Positions 9,781-19,525 are shown, numbered from the stretch's first letter. The stretch: 64,000 nucleotides of DNA from CAMDPA01 sp963825625 (GCA_963825625.1 CAWGUF010000037.1:58988-122987); one strand, 5' to 3'. Notes: a model not told the origin generated them from the sequence alone. Made by a program: numbers and translations.

Positions 9781-10869
9781 CTACGTGCTCCCGCTTCCAT
9801 CGGCGTTGCGGGCTCGAACAGCGGCTGCGTAGCGGTCGCGGAAGTAGCCCAGCAGTCCGCGCTGGAAAAAGATCACGGCCAGAATGAACAGCCCACCGAT
9901 AATTATGAGATGATGCTCCGTTATCGTACCGACGACGCTCTTGACATAGGTCAGCATAAGGGCGCCGATGAGCGGCCCGATCAGCGTGCCGGTACCGCCG
10001 ATAAGTGTGGCGACGACCGCGTTGGTCGAGGCATCAAAAAACATCAGCTCCGGCGACACGAAGCCGCGCAGCATCGGATAGAGCCCTCCCGTGAGACAGG
10101 CGATAACGGCTGCAAGGATGAAGGCGCCCAGCTTGAGATGGTTCGGGCGGTATCCGAGAAATGGCAGCCTGTCCTCATTGATCCTGACACCGGTCAATGC
10201 ACGGCCAAATGGTGTTTCGGCGAGATAGACGAGTATCAGGTAGATCAGAATCAGGAATGTGAGCACGATGAAGTAGAAGCCAACGGGATCGTCGGCACGC
10301 ACGCTGACCACTCCGAGTGGCACGGAGATGATTGGAATACCGATAATGCCGTCAGAGGCACCAAGCTCGCGCGTATTGTAGATGATTTTCGAGACCACGG
10401 TCGCCATGCCGAAGGTGATGAGAGCGAAGTAGACTCCCTTGACCCGTATTGCGATGAGGCCGCCGATGAAGCCGGACACGAGGCCCATCATCAGGCAGGC
10501 GCCCATCGCCAGCCAGAAGTTGGGTTCGACATGTTTCAAGACGACTGCCGACGTATAGGCGCCGAGGCCAAAGAACATCGCTTGACCGAGCGACAATAGC
10601 CCTCCGAAGCCGAGCAGGATGTCGACGCTCAGCGCCATGCCACCGAGGATGAGGGCCTCGGTAGCCAGGCGGAGGTAGAACTTGTCGCCTTGCAGCCAGA
10701 AGACGATGCCGAATATCGCGGCGCCGAGGAAGAAAATCATTGCGGCGATGCGCAGGCCCTGCCACTCGGCGCGCTCATGGGCATGCGTACGTTCGGCGGC
10801 ACTTGCGGCGAGGGCGCTGCCTCCACTGGCAGTCATGCTGGGGCCCAGCTGGGTTGTGGTATCGTTCAT
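9781..10869 (-). CDS. livM: Branched-chain amino acid ABC transporter permease LivM
   Basis: 362-residue inner-membrane permease of the LivM family. Many hydrophobic helices are visible. The motif GLLSLGQAMFFGLGAYTSA and the conserved TPFGRALTGVRINEDRLPFLGY coupling region are present. The N-terminal ~45 residues are polar and precede the first helix. Lies in the operon between livH and livG. Confidence 0.93.
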   Translation of the reverse strand: MNDTTTQLGPSMTASGGSALAASAAERTHAHERAEWQGLRIAAMIFFLGAAIFGIVFWLQGDKFYLRLATEALILGGMALSVDILLGFGGLLSLGQAMFFGLGAYTSAVVLKHVEPNFWLAMGACLMMGLVSGFIGGLIAIRVKGVYFALITFGMATVVSKIIYNTRELGASDGIIGIPIISVPLGVVSVRADDPVGFYFIVLTFLILIYLILVYLAETPFGRALTGVRINEDRLPFLGYRPNHLKLGAFILAAVIACLTGGLYPMLRGFVSPELMFFDASTNAVVATLIGGTGTLIGPLIGALMLTYVKSVVGTITEHHLIIIGGLFILAVIFFQRGLLGYFRDRYAAAVRARNADGSGST

Positions 10870-10920
10870 TACAGCGCGCTCAACTTCCTCATCCGATCAG
10901 GGGCGGTGCGCCCTGTGCCG

Positions 10921-11805
10921 TCATCCATGTCCGAGTCTGCCGAACAGGCCCTGCGGGCGGAACATCAGGACGATCACCATGATCCCGAACAGGATCGGAT
11001 CGGTCCATATCGGTGAAATGACAAGACTTGTGATGGCCTGGATTTGGGTGAGTAGAAGGCCTGCCAGAACAGCGCCCTTGATGGAGCCCATGCCGCCGAC
11101 GATGACAACGGTGAATGCCAGCGCGACGAAATCGTGACCCAGGTGCGGGAAAATCGTGAAAATCGGCGCCAGCAGTACCCCGGACAATCCCGCAAGTGCG
11201 GTACCGAAGGCAAACGTTGCCATGTAGACGGTGCGGACGGGGACGCCGAGGGAAGATGCCATGTTGCGGTCGAAGGCTGCCGCGCGGATCATCGCGCCCA
11301 GACTGGTTCTGTAGATGATTGCGTAGACTGCGGCGATGATCGCAACCCCGATGACGATCAGCAGCATCCGGTATGCAGGGAGAAATACGCCCAACAGTTC
11401 GATGCCGCCAGTGACGGGGATCTCGGGGCGGACCGGATTGGGGCCGAATACGATCTTCAGAACGTCGATCGTGATCATCGACAGCCCGAGTGTCACCAGC
11501 AAGGTGAGGGTGTGGCGGTCCGGACTATCGAACACGGGTCTGACGAGCAGGCGCTCGGTCAGAATTCCCAGGGGCAGCATCAAGAGAGGGACGATCGCGA
11601 CTGCGACCCAAAAATTGACCCCCAGAGCCAGCAGCAGGAAACCTGAGTAGGCCCCGACGGCGAAGAAGTCGCCGTGGGCCATGTTGATGACGTCCAAAAG
11701 GCCAAAGATGATCGTCAGGCCCAAGGCCATCAGAACTATGGCGACACCGAACGACAGGCCGTTCAACATCTGCGGTGTGAGGACAAATTGGATGTAATCC
11801 AGCAT
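10921..11805 (-). CDS. livH: Branched-chain amino acid ABC transporter permease LivH
   Basis: 294-residue permease with the LivH signature GLTIIFGLLDVINMAHGDFFAVGAY and the coupling helix TSLGAMIRAAAFDRNMASSLGV. The ATG at 11805 (MLDYIQFVL) fits the family start; an upstream in-frame start adds eleven residues without support. Second gene of livKHMGF, about 100 bases after livK. Confidence 0.92.
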   Translation of the reverse strand: MLDYIQFVLTPQMLNGLSFGVAIVLMALGLTIIFGLLDVINMAHGDFFAVGAYSGFLLLALGVNFWVAVAIVPLLMLPLGILTERLLVRPVFDSPDRHTLTLLVTLGLSMITIDVLKIVFGPNPVRPEIPVTGGIELLGVFLPAYRMLLIVIGVAIIAAVYAIIYRTSLGAMIRAAAFDRNMASSLGVPVRTVYMATFAFGTALAGLSGVLLAPIFTIFPHLGHDFVALAFTVVIVGGMGSIKGAVLAGLLLTQIQAITSLVISPIWTDPILFGIMVIVLMFRPQGLFGRLGHG

Positions 11806-11911
11806 GGCAGATTGGTAAGCCCCAAGTGAATGCGACACACGTTGCGTCCGCCAGTCCGGCGCGTTGTCCCAACACGCCGAACAGGCAGACCTCTCATTCG
11901 CTAGAGGATGC

Positions 11912-13084
11912 TTACCACTTCTTGCAGGCGTCGGCGCCTACAGCCTTGTCACCGGCGATCTTGGCGAGCGGCTTATAGACGGTGCCCTCGAGCTTCAAGG
12001 CATACATGTCCTGTACGGCCTGATGATCGCCGGCGCGCATCGTCTTCTTGCCTACAACGCCGTCCCACGATAGCCCGCGCATGGCTGTGCGGAGCTTGTC
12101 AGCTTCGATCGACTTGGCCTTTTCGGCTGCGAGACGATAGAAGTCGAGCACGGTATAGCTGTCGGCTGCGTAGAGGTTCGGGTCGATGCCGACGGCCTTC
12201 TTGAACTTCGCCACGAACGCCTTGTTGGCTGGCGTGTCGATCATAACGGAATAGTTGCCGGGGGTGACGAAGCCTTCAGCGGCATTGCCCATGGCCTTCA
12301 GATTGTCGCTGGTCACGACGCTCGACGCGCCGATCATCTGGAACTTGGTGAGGCCGTATTCCTTCAGCTGGGTCAAGAGCCTGGCGCTATCGGTGCCGGC
12401 GGTCGAGGTGTAGAACACGTCGGGACGGGCGGCGCGGATCTGGCCGAAGTACTGGGAGAAGTCCTTGGCGCCCAGCGGAGCATAGACCTCGCCGCCGTTC
12501 TTGGCGCCGAGAGCCTCCGCACTCTGGCGGAAAGCTGCGATAGTCGAGCGGCCCATCTCATAGTCGGGGCCCAGATAGTAGACCTTGGCTCCCTTCTTGT
12601 AATCGGCAACCCACAACGCGAGCGCTGCAGCCTGCATGCCGGCCGACGGGTTTACGCGGAACACGTTCGGCGAGCACTTGTCGCCTGTGATCGCGTTGGA
12701 GAACGACACAGTCGTTGCCATGAGGCGCTTGTTGCGCTCGGCGACCTGACCGACAGCCAGCGTCACGCCGGAGTGCACCGTGCCTGTGAGGAAGTCGACT
12801 TTCTCGACCTGGAACAGCTTCTCAGCACGCTGGGTGGCGGTTGCCGGGTTGCCTTCGAAATCCTCGTAGACAAGCGTCAGCTTGCGGCCGAGCACGCCGC
12901 CCTTGTCGTTGATTTCCTTGGCGCGAATGTCCAGTGCGCCCTTCACGACCTTGCCGATCGATGCGTAAACGCCACTGAGCGGGGTGAGGACGCCAATCTT
13001 GATGTCCTGGGCCTGGGCAGCACCTGCCGACAGAGCTGTGCAGGCGGCAAACAGCGCCGTTGTGGATACGAGCTTGAACTTCAT
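11912..13084 (-). CDS. livK: Branched-chain amino acid-type ABC transporter substrate-binding protein
   Basis: Periplasmic receptor of the Liv system (type I binding fold). A signal peptide (MKFKLVSTTALFAACTALSAGAAQAQ) is followed by DIKIGVLTPLSGVYASIGK and NDKGGVLGRKLTLVYEDFEGNP. The ATG at 13084 has AGGGAGA upstream. The ligand cannot be fixed from sequence: this large family also binds amides, aromatic acids and urea. First gene of the operon, so its product is expected at highest level. Confidence 0.9.
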   Translation of the reverse strand: MKFKLVSTTALFAACTALSAGAAQAQDIKIGVLTPLSGVYASIGKVVKGALDIRAKEINDKGGVLGRKLTLVYEDFEGNPATATQRAEKLFQVEKVDFLTGTVHSGVTLAVGQVAERNKRLMATTVSFSNAITGDKCSPNVFRVNPSAGMQAAALALWVADYKKGAKVYYLGPDYEMGRSTIAAFRQSAEALGAKNGGEVYAPLGAKDFSQYFGQIRAARPDVFYTSTAGTDSARLLTQLKEYGLTKFQMIGASSVVTSDNLKAMGNAAEGFVTPGNYSVMIDTPANKAFVAKFKKAVGIDPNLYAADSYTVLDFYRLAAEKAKSIEADKLRTAMRGLSWDGVVGKKTMRAGDHQAVQDMYALKLEGTVYKPLAKIAGDKAVGADACKKW

Positions 13085-13429
13085 CTTAGATCTCCCTGGG
13101 GTCAGAACTCTGGCACCGCCTTCATCGGGGCGGCGTCGTTGCATGCTGTGGGATCGCATCGCTCTTGTTCCGAGGCGGCGACCCTTGGGCTGGATATTCG
13201 CCGCAGTGGCCCCTGCTGGCAAGGGGGCGAATCGACATGATCTTTGCTTAATGGCGGATGTGCGCAGAAATCTCGTGTCCGTGAGGCGGTGTTTGGTTGC
13301 CGCAGGTCTGTCCTCACTATCGCGACGTGGCCAAGAAAGTGCTTGCCAATCGTGGTGCGGGGCGGCTCAGATCGTCAAGCAAGTGCGGTGCAACCAGGGG
13401 GCGCGCGGTCAACGGCGGCTAAAGAACGC
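13085..13429. other. Intergenic region between livK and a divergent methyltransferase gene
   Basis: 345 bases between two divergently read genes. It must contain both promoters, but no convincing -35/-10 pair, operator dyad or small gene was found here. Confidence 0.5.
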
Positions 13430-14287
13430 ATGACGAGGAAAAAGCCGATTGTCGGCAGCTTGAACTCACTGCTGGCTGCTCTGGTTCTGGCACTGGGGCT
13501 CTATTGCAGCCAGGCATCCTCCGCTGTTGCCGCAGATCCCGCGGTGCCGGTCGAGCTGAAAACGCAGGTGAACGGTCCCCAACGCACGGCGGCCCATAAG
13601 GCGCGAGACGGCTTCAGGCGCCCGGGCGAGGTTCTGGCTTTTCTGGGGGTGCGGCCCGACAGCCATGTGGTCGAAATCCTGCCAGGGGCGGGCGGGTATT
13701 GGACCGAAATACTGGCTCCGTATCTCAGTGACCGCGGTCTTTACATTGCGGCGGGACCGAACGCAGCCCGCTCCACCAAGGCGGGAATCTCAAAGCTCAT
13801 CAAACGCTATGATGACAAGCTTGCAGGCGATCCCAAGAGCTACGGCAAAGTGCGTAAAACTGTCTTCGATCCGGGTCATGCAGAACTGGCGCCGGCAGGA
13901 AGTGTGGATTTCGTGCTGACATTCCGCAACCTCCACAACTGGATGAAGGCCGGCACGACCGAGCAGGCATTGGCGGTGTTCCACAAGGCTTTGAAGCCCG
14001 GCGGCGTGCTCGGCATCGTGGAGCATCGCGGACGTGCGGACCAACCTCAGGATCCAAAGGCGCTCAGCGGTTACGTGCGGCAGGACTATGCCATCGCGCT
14101 TATCGAGAAGGCAGGTTTCAAGCTCGCGGGCAGTTCCGAGGTCAACGCCAATCCAAAGGATAGCAAGGATCATCCGGCTGGGGTGTGGACGTTGCCGCCG
14201 AGCTATCGTCTGAAAGACAAGGACCGGGACAAATACGCTGCGATCGGGGAGAGCGACCGGTTCACGCTCAAGTTCGTCAAACGCTGA
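13430..14287 (+). CDS. Exported class I SAM-dependent methyltransferase-like protein (COG4798 type)
   Basis: 285 residues with a signal peptide (cut near AVAADPAVP). A Rossmann-type methyltransferase domain follows: VVEILPGAGGYWTEILAPYL is motif I, and VDFVLTFRNLHNWM and ALKPGGVLGIVEHRG are the later motifs. An exported methyltransferase is odd because SAM is cytoplasmic; members of this family are known but have no settled function. The ATG at 13430 is preferred because it opens directly onto the signal peptide. Confidence 0.82.
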   Translation: MTRKKPIVGSLNSLLAALVLALGLYCSQASSAVAADPAVPVELKTQVNGPQRTAAHKARDGFRRPGEVLAFLGVRPDSHVVEILPGAGGYWTEILAPYLSDRGLYIAAGPNAARSTKAGISKLIKRYDDKLAGDPKSYGKVRKTVFDPGHAELAPAGSVDFVLTFRNLHNWMKAGTTEQALAVFHKALKPGGVLGIVEHRGRADQPQDPKALSGYVRQDYAIALIEKAGFKLAGSSEVNANPKDSKDHPAGVWTLPPSYRLKDKDRDKYAAIGESDRFTLKFVKR

Positions 14288-14309
14288 CAGTGCGAGCGGC
14301 GGCTGGCAG

Positions 14310-15506
14310 ATGGCGAGGGAGAAGGTGGGCTCGGCGATGCGCAACGGATTTCCGTGGACGTCGCTGGTACTTGCGCTGGTCGCGATGGCTGGGGTCCCAA
14401 TTCTCGTGCTGGCGGCAGCGCGGGTGCCGGGGCTCATCAGCCTGGAGTATTCATCGGCCGATATAAGGACTGCCTTGTTCTCGGCGAGCACGACGCGCGA
14501 TCATCCGCGGATTGCGATCGTTGCCATCAGTGATGACACGCTCAAGACATTCGCCACGAAGAGTCCCATAGACCGGGGGTTCCTCGCCCGGCTGGTCGGC
14601 GCTATCGATGCTGCACGTCCTACGGGGATCGGGCTCGATGTGTTCTTTCTGCGTCCGACCGATCCAGTCAAAGATTCGGCTTTGCAGAGGGCGCTGGCGG
14701 ATGCGCGAGCCCCGGTGGTGCTTGCGGCTCTGGATGAAAGGCTCAAGGCTGCGGACGGACAGCGGGCCTATCAGAGTGGCTTCGTCACGACTTCCGGCAA
14801 GCCGGCGGGATACATCACTCTTATTCCCGATAGTGACGAGGTGCAGCGCAGCATTACCCCGCCTGCGAAGGGATCGCAATTCCCCGAGAGCTTCGCGCTG
14901 CTGCTGGCGCGGACGGTACAGCCTGATGCCAGACAGCCGACAGGGCGCATATCCTGGCTGCAAAAGGTGGCCCCGGAGGCTTGGCATTCGCGCTTCATCA
15001 ACATTGGCGGCCAGATGCCGTTTCCGATGATCCCGGCCGAGGATCTGCTCGATCCGGCGAAGCGGAATGCTGCGGTCCAACTCGCGGGGAAGATCGTGCT
15101 GATCGGCGCCAACTACGCCTATGGCGACAGGCACCGGACCCCTCTCAACTCGATCGCGGGACAGACAATGCCAGGAGTTGCCATTCATGCGCAGATACTG
15201 GCGCAAATGCTGGACAGCCGGAGCGTAGCCGAGATCGACGCTGGGAGAGCACGTCTGTTGACGCTGGCGCTGGCGGTTCTGGGCGGGCTCCTGGGCTGGC
15301 GCTTCAGGCACAGGAAGTTCGATTTTCTTGGCTGGAGCATTGCGGCCGGCGTGCTGATGGCAATCGATGCGCTGATCTTCTCGTCGTTCAATCTGGTCCT
15401 GCCGTTCCTGCTTTCGATGCTGGCCTGGTTCAGCGGTGTTACATGCGGCCACAATCTTGGTCTGATATACGATTGGGAAGTCGCGCGCAGTGGTCGTCGC
15501 GATTGA
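14310..15506 (+). CDS. CHASE2-domain membrane protein without an output domain
   Basis: 398 residues. An N-terminal membrane helix precedes an extracytoplasmic CHASE2 sensor domain (about 55-300). Typical CHASE2 motifs seen are IAIVAISDDTL, PTGIGLDVFFL, IVLIGANYAYGDRHRTPL and PGVAIHAQILAQML. Three C-terminal helices follow (about 310-385). Normal CHASE2 proteins continue into a cyclase, kinase or GGDEF domain; this one stops right after the helices. Starts at 14310 or 14337 are both possible. Lies 22 bases after the methyltransferase gene and is probably cotranscribed. Confidence 0.85.
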   Translation: MAREKVGSAMRNGFPWTSLVLALVAMAGVPILVLAAARVPGLISLEYSSADIRTALFSASTTRDHPRIAIVAISDDTLKTFATKSPIDRGFLARLVGAIDAARPTGIGLDVFFLRPTDPVKDSALQRALADARAPVVLAALDERLKAADGQRAYQSGFVTTSGKPAGYITLIPDSDEVQRSITPPAKGSQFPESFALLLARTVQPDARQPTGRISWLQKVAPEAWHSRFINIGGQMPFPMIPAEDLLDPAKRNAAVQLAGKIVLIGANYAYGDRHRTPLNSIAGQTMPGVAIHAQILAQMLDSRSVAEIDAGRARLLTLALAVLGGLLGWRFRHRKFDFLGWSIAAGVLMAIDALIFSSFNLVLPFLLSMLAWFSGVTCGHNLGLIYDWEVARSGRRD

Positions 15507-15573
15507 TCTCGGTCGGTGCAGGCTGTCGTCACTGCGGCTCGACCGTAATCGTCAGATATTGCTGGAGCTTCAC

Positions 15574-15915
15574 ATGAATTCGCGCATCATGAGGTCGGCA
15601 ACCGTTGGGCGCCAGGTGTTGATGACGGGAATGGTGGCGGTTGCTGCCAGCCTGATCGGAAGCGCGGCGTTTGCCCAGTCGATGGGCAAGCCGGACGATT
15701 GCCTGAAGATCGGGGGGTGCCCCGGTACGGCGAGGCCGGGTGGGGTCGAGCTGAAGCCGGATGCGGAGGACAGGGTCCGTTCGCTACGCTCACTGCGCCC
15801 GCTTGCACCCAAGGCGCCGTCGGCACCGGCACCGGCACCGGCACCGGCAGAGGCTGACAAATCTGCCCAGCCCGCTCAGTCCGGGACCGATTCCAATTCG
15901 GCCGCTCCGAAATAG
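15574..15915 (+). CDS. Small exported Ala/Pro-rich protein
   Basis: 113 residues of unknown function. A signal peptide ends at SAAFAQS. The mature part carries two cysteines (DDCLKIGGC) that could pair, and then a low-complexity APAPAPAPAE stretch of the kind that spans the cell wall. The ATG at 15574 has CTGGAG upstream. It follows the CHASE2 gene by 67 bases in the same direction, which suggests a shared transcript. Confidence 0.65.
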   Translation: MNSRIMRSATVGRQVLMTGMVAVAASLIGSAAFAQSMGKPDDCLKIGGCPGTARPGGVELKPDAEDRVRSLRSLRPLAPKAPSAPAPAPAPAEADKSAQPAQSGTDSNSAAPK

Positions 15916-16044
15916 GGGCGGCGACGCAAGAGCTTCATGGATGGGCGATATGCTCGGCCTTCTTGAGGCGTGAAGCGAGCAGTCAGCCCTTTATCGAGGT
16001 TGGCGCCGGCCACCGCTGATTGGGTGCGGTCGGAGGGGGAGCCG

Positions 16045-17730
16045 ATGAGCTGGATACTGCTGCCGTTCAGAATGCGATTTGCGGCGTTGACGCTGGCAGT
16101 GCTGGCGACGGCGGGGCTCGGATGGCTCGTATACCTGCATTGGCCGGAGGTCCGCCTGGAATTCGCGCTGCCGGCAGCAGTGACTGGCTTGTTCGCGCTG
16201 GTCGGTGTGCATGACGTCGTGCAGCGGCGACATTCGATCCTGCGCAACTATCCGATCACCGCGCATCTGCGCTTTCTGCTGGAAGAGATCCGGCCGGAGA
16301 TGCGGCAGTATTTCTTCGAGGGGGAGAAGGACGGGGCGCCGTTTCCTCGCGACAAGCGTGCGATCGTCTATCAGCGCGCGAAGATGCAGCTCGACAAGCG
16401 GCCATTCGGCACGCAGTACAATGTCTATGAGGACGCCTACGAGTGGGTGAACCACTCGATTGCGGCGCGACCGCCCTCGCATGAATTGTTCCGTGTTCTG
16501 ATCGGCGGGGACACGTGCACCCAGCCCTATCTCGCATCGGTCTACAACATCTCCGCGATGAGCTTCGGCTCGCTGTCGGCGAATGCCATCCGCGCGCTCA
16601 ACAAGGGTGCGAAGATGGGCGGGTTCGCGCACGACACGGGGGAGGGCGGTATCAGCCCCTATCACCGGCAGTATGGGGGCGACCTGATCTGGGAGCTTGG
16701 TTCAAGCTATTTCGGATGTCGCAGTAGAGACGGCGGGTTCTCGCCGGAACTGTTTGCGGAAAAGGCGGTCGATGACCAAGTGAAGATGGTCGAGATCAAG
16801 GTTTCGCAGGGCGCCAAACCGGGACACGGTGGCGTGCTGCCCGCTGCAAAGGTGACGCGCGAGATCAGCCGCATCCGTGGCATCGAGATGGGTACGGACT
16901 GTATCTCCCCACCCTATCATCCCGCATTCACTTCGCCGTTGGAGATGATGCAGTTCGTCGCGGAGCTGCGCCAGTTGTCGGGCGGTAAGCCTGCCGGCTT
17001 CAAGCTCTGCATCGGGCACCCGTGGGAGTTCATGGCGATCGTGAAGGCGATGCTGGAGACGGGGATCACGCCAGATTTCATCGTCGTGGACGGCAAGGAA
17101 GGCGGGACTGGTGCTGCGCCGCTGGAGTTCGCCGATCATGTCGGCATGCCGCTGCGCGATGGCTTGTCGTTCGTGCACAACGCATTGGTTGGCGCGGATC
17201 TGCGAGACCGGATCCGGCTTGGAGCGTCGGGGAAGATCGTTACCGCATTCGACATGGCGCGGGCGATGGCGCTAGGGGCCGACTGGTGCAATGCAGCGCG
17301 CGGCTTCATGTTTGCAGTCGGCTGCATCCAAGCGCAAAGCTGCCATACGGGAAGCTGTCCGACAGGTGTGGCCACGCAGGATCCCACGCGTCAGCGAGCG
17401 GTGGTGGTCTCCGACAAGGCGCAGCGCGTGGCAAATTTCCACAAGGCGACGGTCGAGGCGCTGGCGGAGCTGGTGGCTGCCGCAGGTCTCAGCCATCCGG
17501 CCGAGCTCAAGCCGTATCATATATCGCAGCGTGTCTCGGCGACCGAGGTGCGGAGCTATGCCGATCTTTATCCGCAATTGGTGCCAGGCGAGCTGCTGGA
17601 GGGCAGTCGCTATCACGTCCATGCCGAGGCCTGGAATCTGGCCCGCCCGGACACCTTCCAGCGTTCGGACTACGTGAGCTCTCCGGTTGCCTCCGGCATC
17701 AGTGTGCCGATCAGCGCCGGATCGGGCTGA
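16045..17730 (+). CDS. Membrane-anchored FMN-binding glutamate synthase family protein
   Basis: 561 residues, with two N-terminal helices and then the GltS FMN domain. Visible motifs are SFGSLSANAIRALNKGAKMGGFAHDTGEGG, the KPGHGG loop, DGKEGGTGAAP and LGADWCNAARGFMFAVGCIQAQSCHTGSCPTGVA, whose cysteines fit the [3Fe-4S] cluster. It lacks the glutaminase and cluster-rich small subunit, so its electron and ammonia sources are unknown. The ATG at 16045 follows CGGAGGGGG. Confidence 0.9.
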   Translation: MSWILLPFRMRFAALTLAVLATAGLGWLVYLHWPEVRLEFALPAAVTGLFALVGVHDVVQRRHSILRNYPITAHLRFLLEEIRPEMRQYFFEGEKDGAPFPRDKRAIVYQRAKMQLDKRPFGTQYNVYEDAYEWVNHSIAARPPSHELFRVLIGGDTCTQPYLASVYNISAMSFGSLSANAIRALNKGAKMGGFAHDTGEGGISPYHRQYGGDLIWELGSSYFGCRSRDGGFSPELFAEKAVDDQVKMVEIKVSQGAKPGHGGVLPAAKVTREISRIRGIEMGTDCISPPYHPAFTSPLEMMQFVAELRQLSGGKPAGFKLCIGHPWEFMAIVKAMLETGITPDFIVVDGKEGGTGAAPLEFADHVGMPLRDGLSFVHNALVGADLRDRIRLGASGKIVTAFDMARAMALGADWCNAARGFMFAVGCIQAQSCHTGSCPTGVATQDPTRQRAVVVSDKAQRVANFHKATVEALAELVAAAGLSHPAELKPYHISQRVSATEVRSYADLYPQLVPGELLEGSRYHVHAEAWNLARPDTFQRSDYVSSPVASGISVPISAGSG

Positions 17731-18268
17731 TCTTCGACCCTTCCAGGGTGAGATTGTACATCAAGCCCTTGGTGTCGAGTATGAAGCCGAGAACCGGGCT
17801 GGTCAGCTTGGAGGTATCGATCGAGCCGCCGGCGCCGAGCGTCACAATGGCGACGGAGCCGTCGACTCCGACCTTGAAGCCCTTGGCGCGGCGGAACTTG
17901 CGTAATGCATTGTCGGTCATGAACAGGATGATGACAGTTCGCGCCTGGGCGCCGAGCTGGAAGCCGATCGAGGCGGAAATGGTATTGTAGTAACCGGCGG
18001 TGCGGCCGCCGATCAGCATGGCGCCCTCGCCATATTCGCCGCCGACGCCGAAACCAGCCTTCACGACCGAGGGGAATACCAGAACACCTGCGGCGCGGGA
18101 GACGAGATCGCGACTGCCGGGGATCTTCAGGTAGAACTTATCGAGCGCGGCGCGTACTCCGACGTCGATCTCTGCGGCACTCGCGGCTTTTGCTCCGGAC
18201 ACAGATGAAAAGGCGGCAAGTGTGGAGACCATGAGCCCGGCGAGTGCGGCGCGGCGATTGATTGGCAT
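17711..18268 (-). CDS. Exported SYLF-domain (Ysc84-type) lipid-binding protein
   Basis: 185 residues. A signal peptide (MPINRRAALAGLMVSTLAAF) is followed by the SYLF/DUF500 core GVLVFPSVVKAGFGVGGEYGEGAML, GYYNTISASIGFQLGAQ and GSVAIVTLGAGGSIDT. Relatives bind phosphoinositides or act in stress envelopes; the bacterial role is uncertain. Its last 20 bases overlap the end of the convergent glutamate synthase-like gene. Confidence 0.88.
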   Translation of the reverse strand: MPINRRAALAGLMVSTLAAFSSVSGAKAASAAEIDVGVRAALDKFYLKIPGSRDLVSRAAGVLVFPSVVKAGFGVGGEYGEGAMLIGGRTAGYYNTISASIGFQLGAQARTVIILFMTDNALRKFRRAKGFKVGVDGSVAIVTLGAGGSIDTSKLTSPVLGFILDTKGLMYNLTLEGSKISPIRR

Positions 18269-18483
18269 GCTCTGCTCCTATGCACGACCTATGAGACAAT
18301 TATAGCGCGTTGTGGCATCGCGGAGCATTGACCTCGCGCAGATGATCCAGGTTGTTTCCGGCCGGAATGCTTTTTCCAAGTGTCGATATCGCAGTGTCGA
18401 TATCGTGGCGCGTAACCGATGCCTGGGTGAGTATGGCGGCGGTTTGAGGGGGCGATGATCGCGCCGGCAAGGGGGTAAGTCTC

Positions 18484-19248
18484 TCAGCACCAGATTTCCA
18501 TGCGCAGCCCGCGTGCATCAAGTGGAGGCGGGTCGGGGAACCGGAGCGCGTTGCCGCGCAGGATGCGGGCAGCGCTCCAGGAGCACGCGCAGGCATCCAG
18601 CAGATCATCCTCGCCCGCAATAGAGCGCTTCAGACCGGCGATTGATCGCAGAAAAGCGGGGCTATATTCAGCCGCCTCCAGCAACGCGCGACGGAGTTCG
18701 AGCCCAGGAGGGTGCGGCTGTGATTTGACCTTCTTCGGCTGGTCCAGAGGGGACTCGTTATTCAGCGCCCAGAAACCCAGCTCAGGGTGGCATTCGAAGA
18801 TGCGGTCCTGTTGCGGTGGCGTCATGAGCGCGTCGATCTCGCGTATGCGTGGGAACAGGTGGAAGCACTGCTTGGATACCTTTCGCGGCGGAGAGGACGT
18901 GGCGAGTGCGACGGCGCAGGCCTCACGATAGTCCTGCTCCATGACCGCGGCACGGGACGGGACGGCAAATACGGCCGATTGGCGCGCACCGAGATTGGCT
19001 CGTGCTTCGCGGTCGGCAAGGCGTCCGCCGATGCCAGAGATTTCCGGCAGTCCGATCGGCATATCGATGCCAATGGCCGTGCACCGGTTGGTCAGCTGCA
19101 GCACATCGGAAAAGGTCGAAGCGAAGTGCAAGGTAGCCGCAGCTGGGGCTGATAGTGGCCGCAAAACGACAATCCAGCCGGAGCGACAGCCATCCACGCC
19201 GGCGACCCAGTATTCGTTTGCGGGCTCGAGTTCCGCAACTTCGCCCAT
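18484..19248 (-). CDS. DUF429 family protein (predicted RNase H-fold nuclease-like)
   Basis: 254 residues. The N-terminal VAGVDGCRSGWIVV, central AIGIDMPIGLPE and the ALATSSPPRKVSKQCFHLFPRIREID block identify DUF429. Acidic residues in VDGCRSGW and IDMPIGL would form the proposed RNase H-like active site. No substrate is known. It stands alone. Confidence 0.85.
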   Translation of the reverse strand: MGEVAELEPANEYWVAGVDGCRSGWIVVLRPLSAPAAATLHFASTFSDVLQLTNRCTAIGIDMPIGLPEISGIGGRLADREARANLGARQSAVFAVPSRAAVMEQDYREACAVALATSSPPRKVSKQCFHLFPRIREIDALMTPPQQDRIFECHPELGFWALNNESPLDQPKKVKSQPHPPGLELRRALLEAAEYSPAFLRSIAGLKRSIAGEDDLLDACACSWSAARILRGNALRFPDPPPLDARGLRMEIWC

Positions 19249-19324
19249 TCAGCATTTCTCCAAGCCGTTTTGGGGCGGATTTCACGGCATGGCCGGCAAA
19301 CTGAGCTCTTGTGTCGCGCGGCAC

Positions 19325-19522
19325 ATGGCGGTCTCTTCAGAAACAGATTCTTCGCGTCTACTGCAACGCATGATGCGGAATAAACTGCCATATCATTCTG
19401 ACCGAAACGCTGCAGGCGCCAGCGTGCAGGATCGGTTGCAGCGCAACAAGCGCGATGTGATGCTGGCTGTCATTCTGACGCTGATCGCAGGCGTAGCATT
19501 GATTGCCAGCATTGCGACCTGA
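19325..19522 (+). CDS. Small single-pass membrane protein (uncertain)
   Basis: 65 residues: a polar, positively charged N-terminal half, then one hydrophobic helix (VMLAVILTLIAGVALIASIA) at the very C-terminus, like a tail-anchored or small-stress membrane protein. It ends three bases before a perfect 13-bp hairpin and a second hairpin with a T-run. That supports real transcription in this direction. No family recognised; the start is tentative. Confidence 0.45.
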   Translation: MAVSSETDSSRLLQRMMRNKLPYHSDRNAAGASVQDRLQRNKRDVMLAVILTLIAGVALIASIAT

Positions 19523-19525
19523 TGC

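Noticed and set aside
14451..15452. Minus-strand open frame of 333 codons opposite the CHASE2 gene
   Set aside because: Basic, repetitive composition and no domain, while the plus strand encodes an evident CHASE2 protein.
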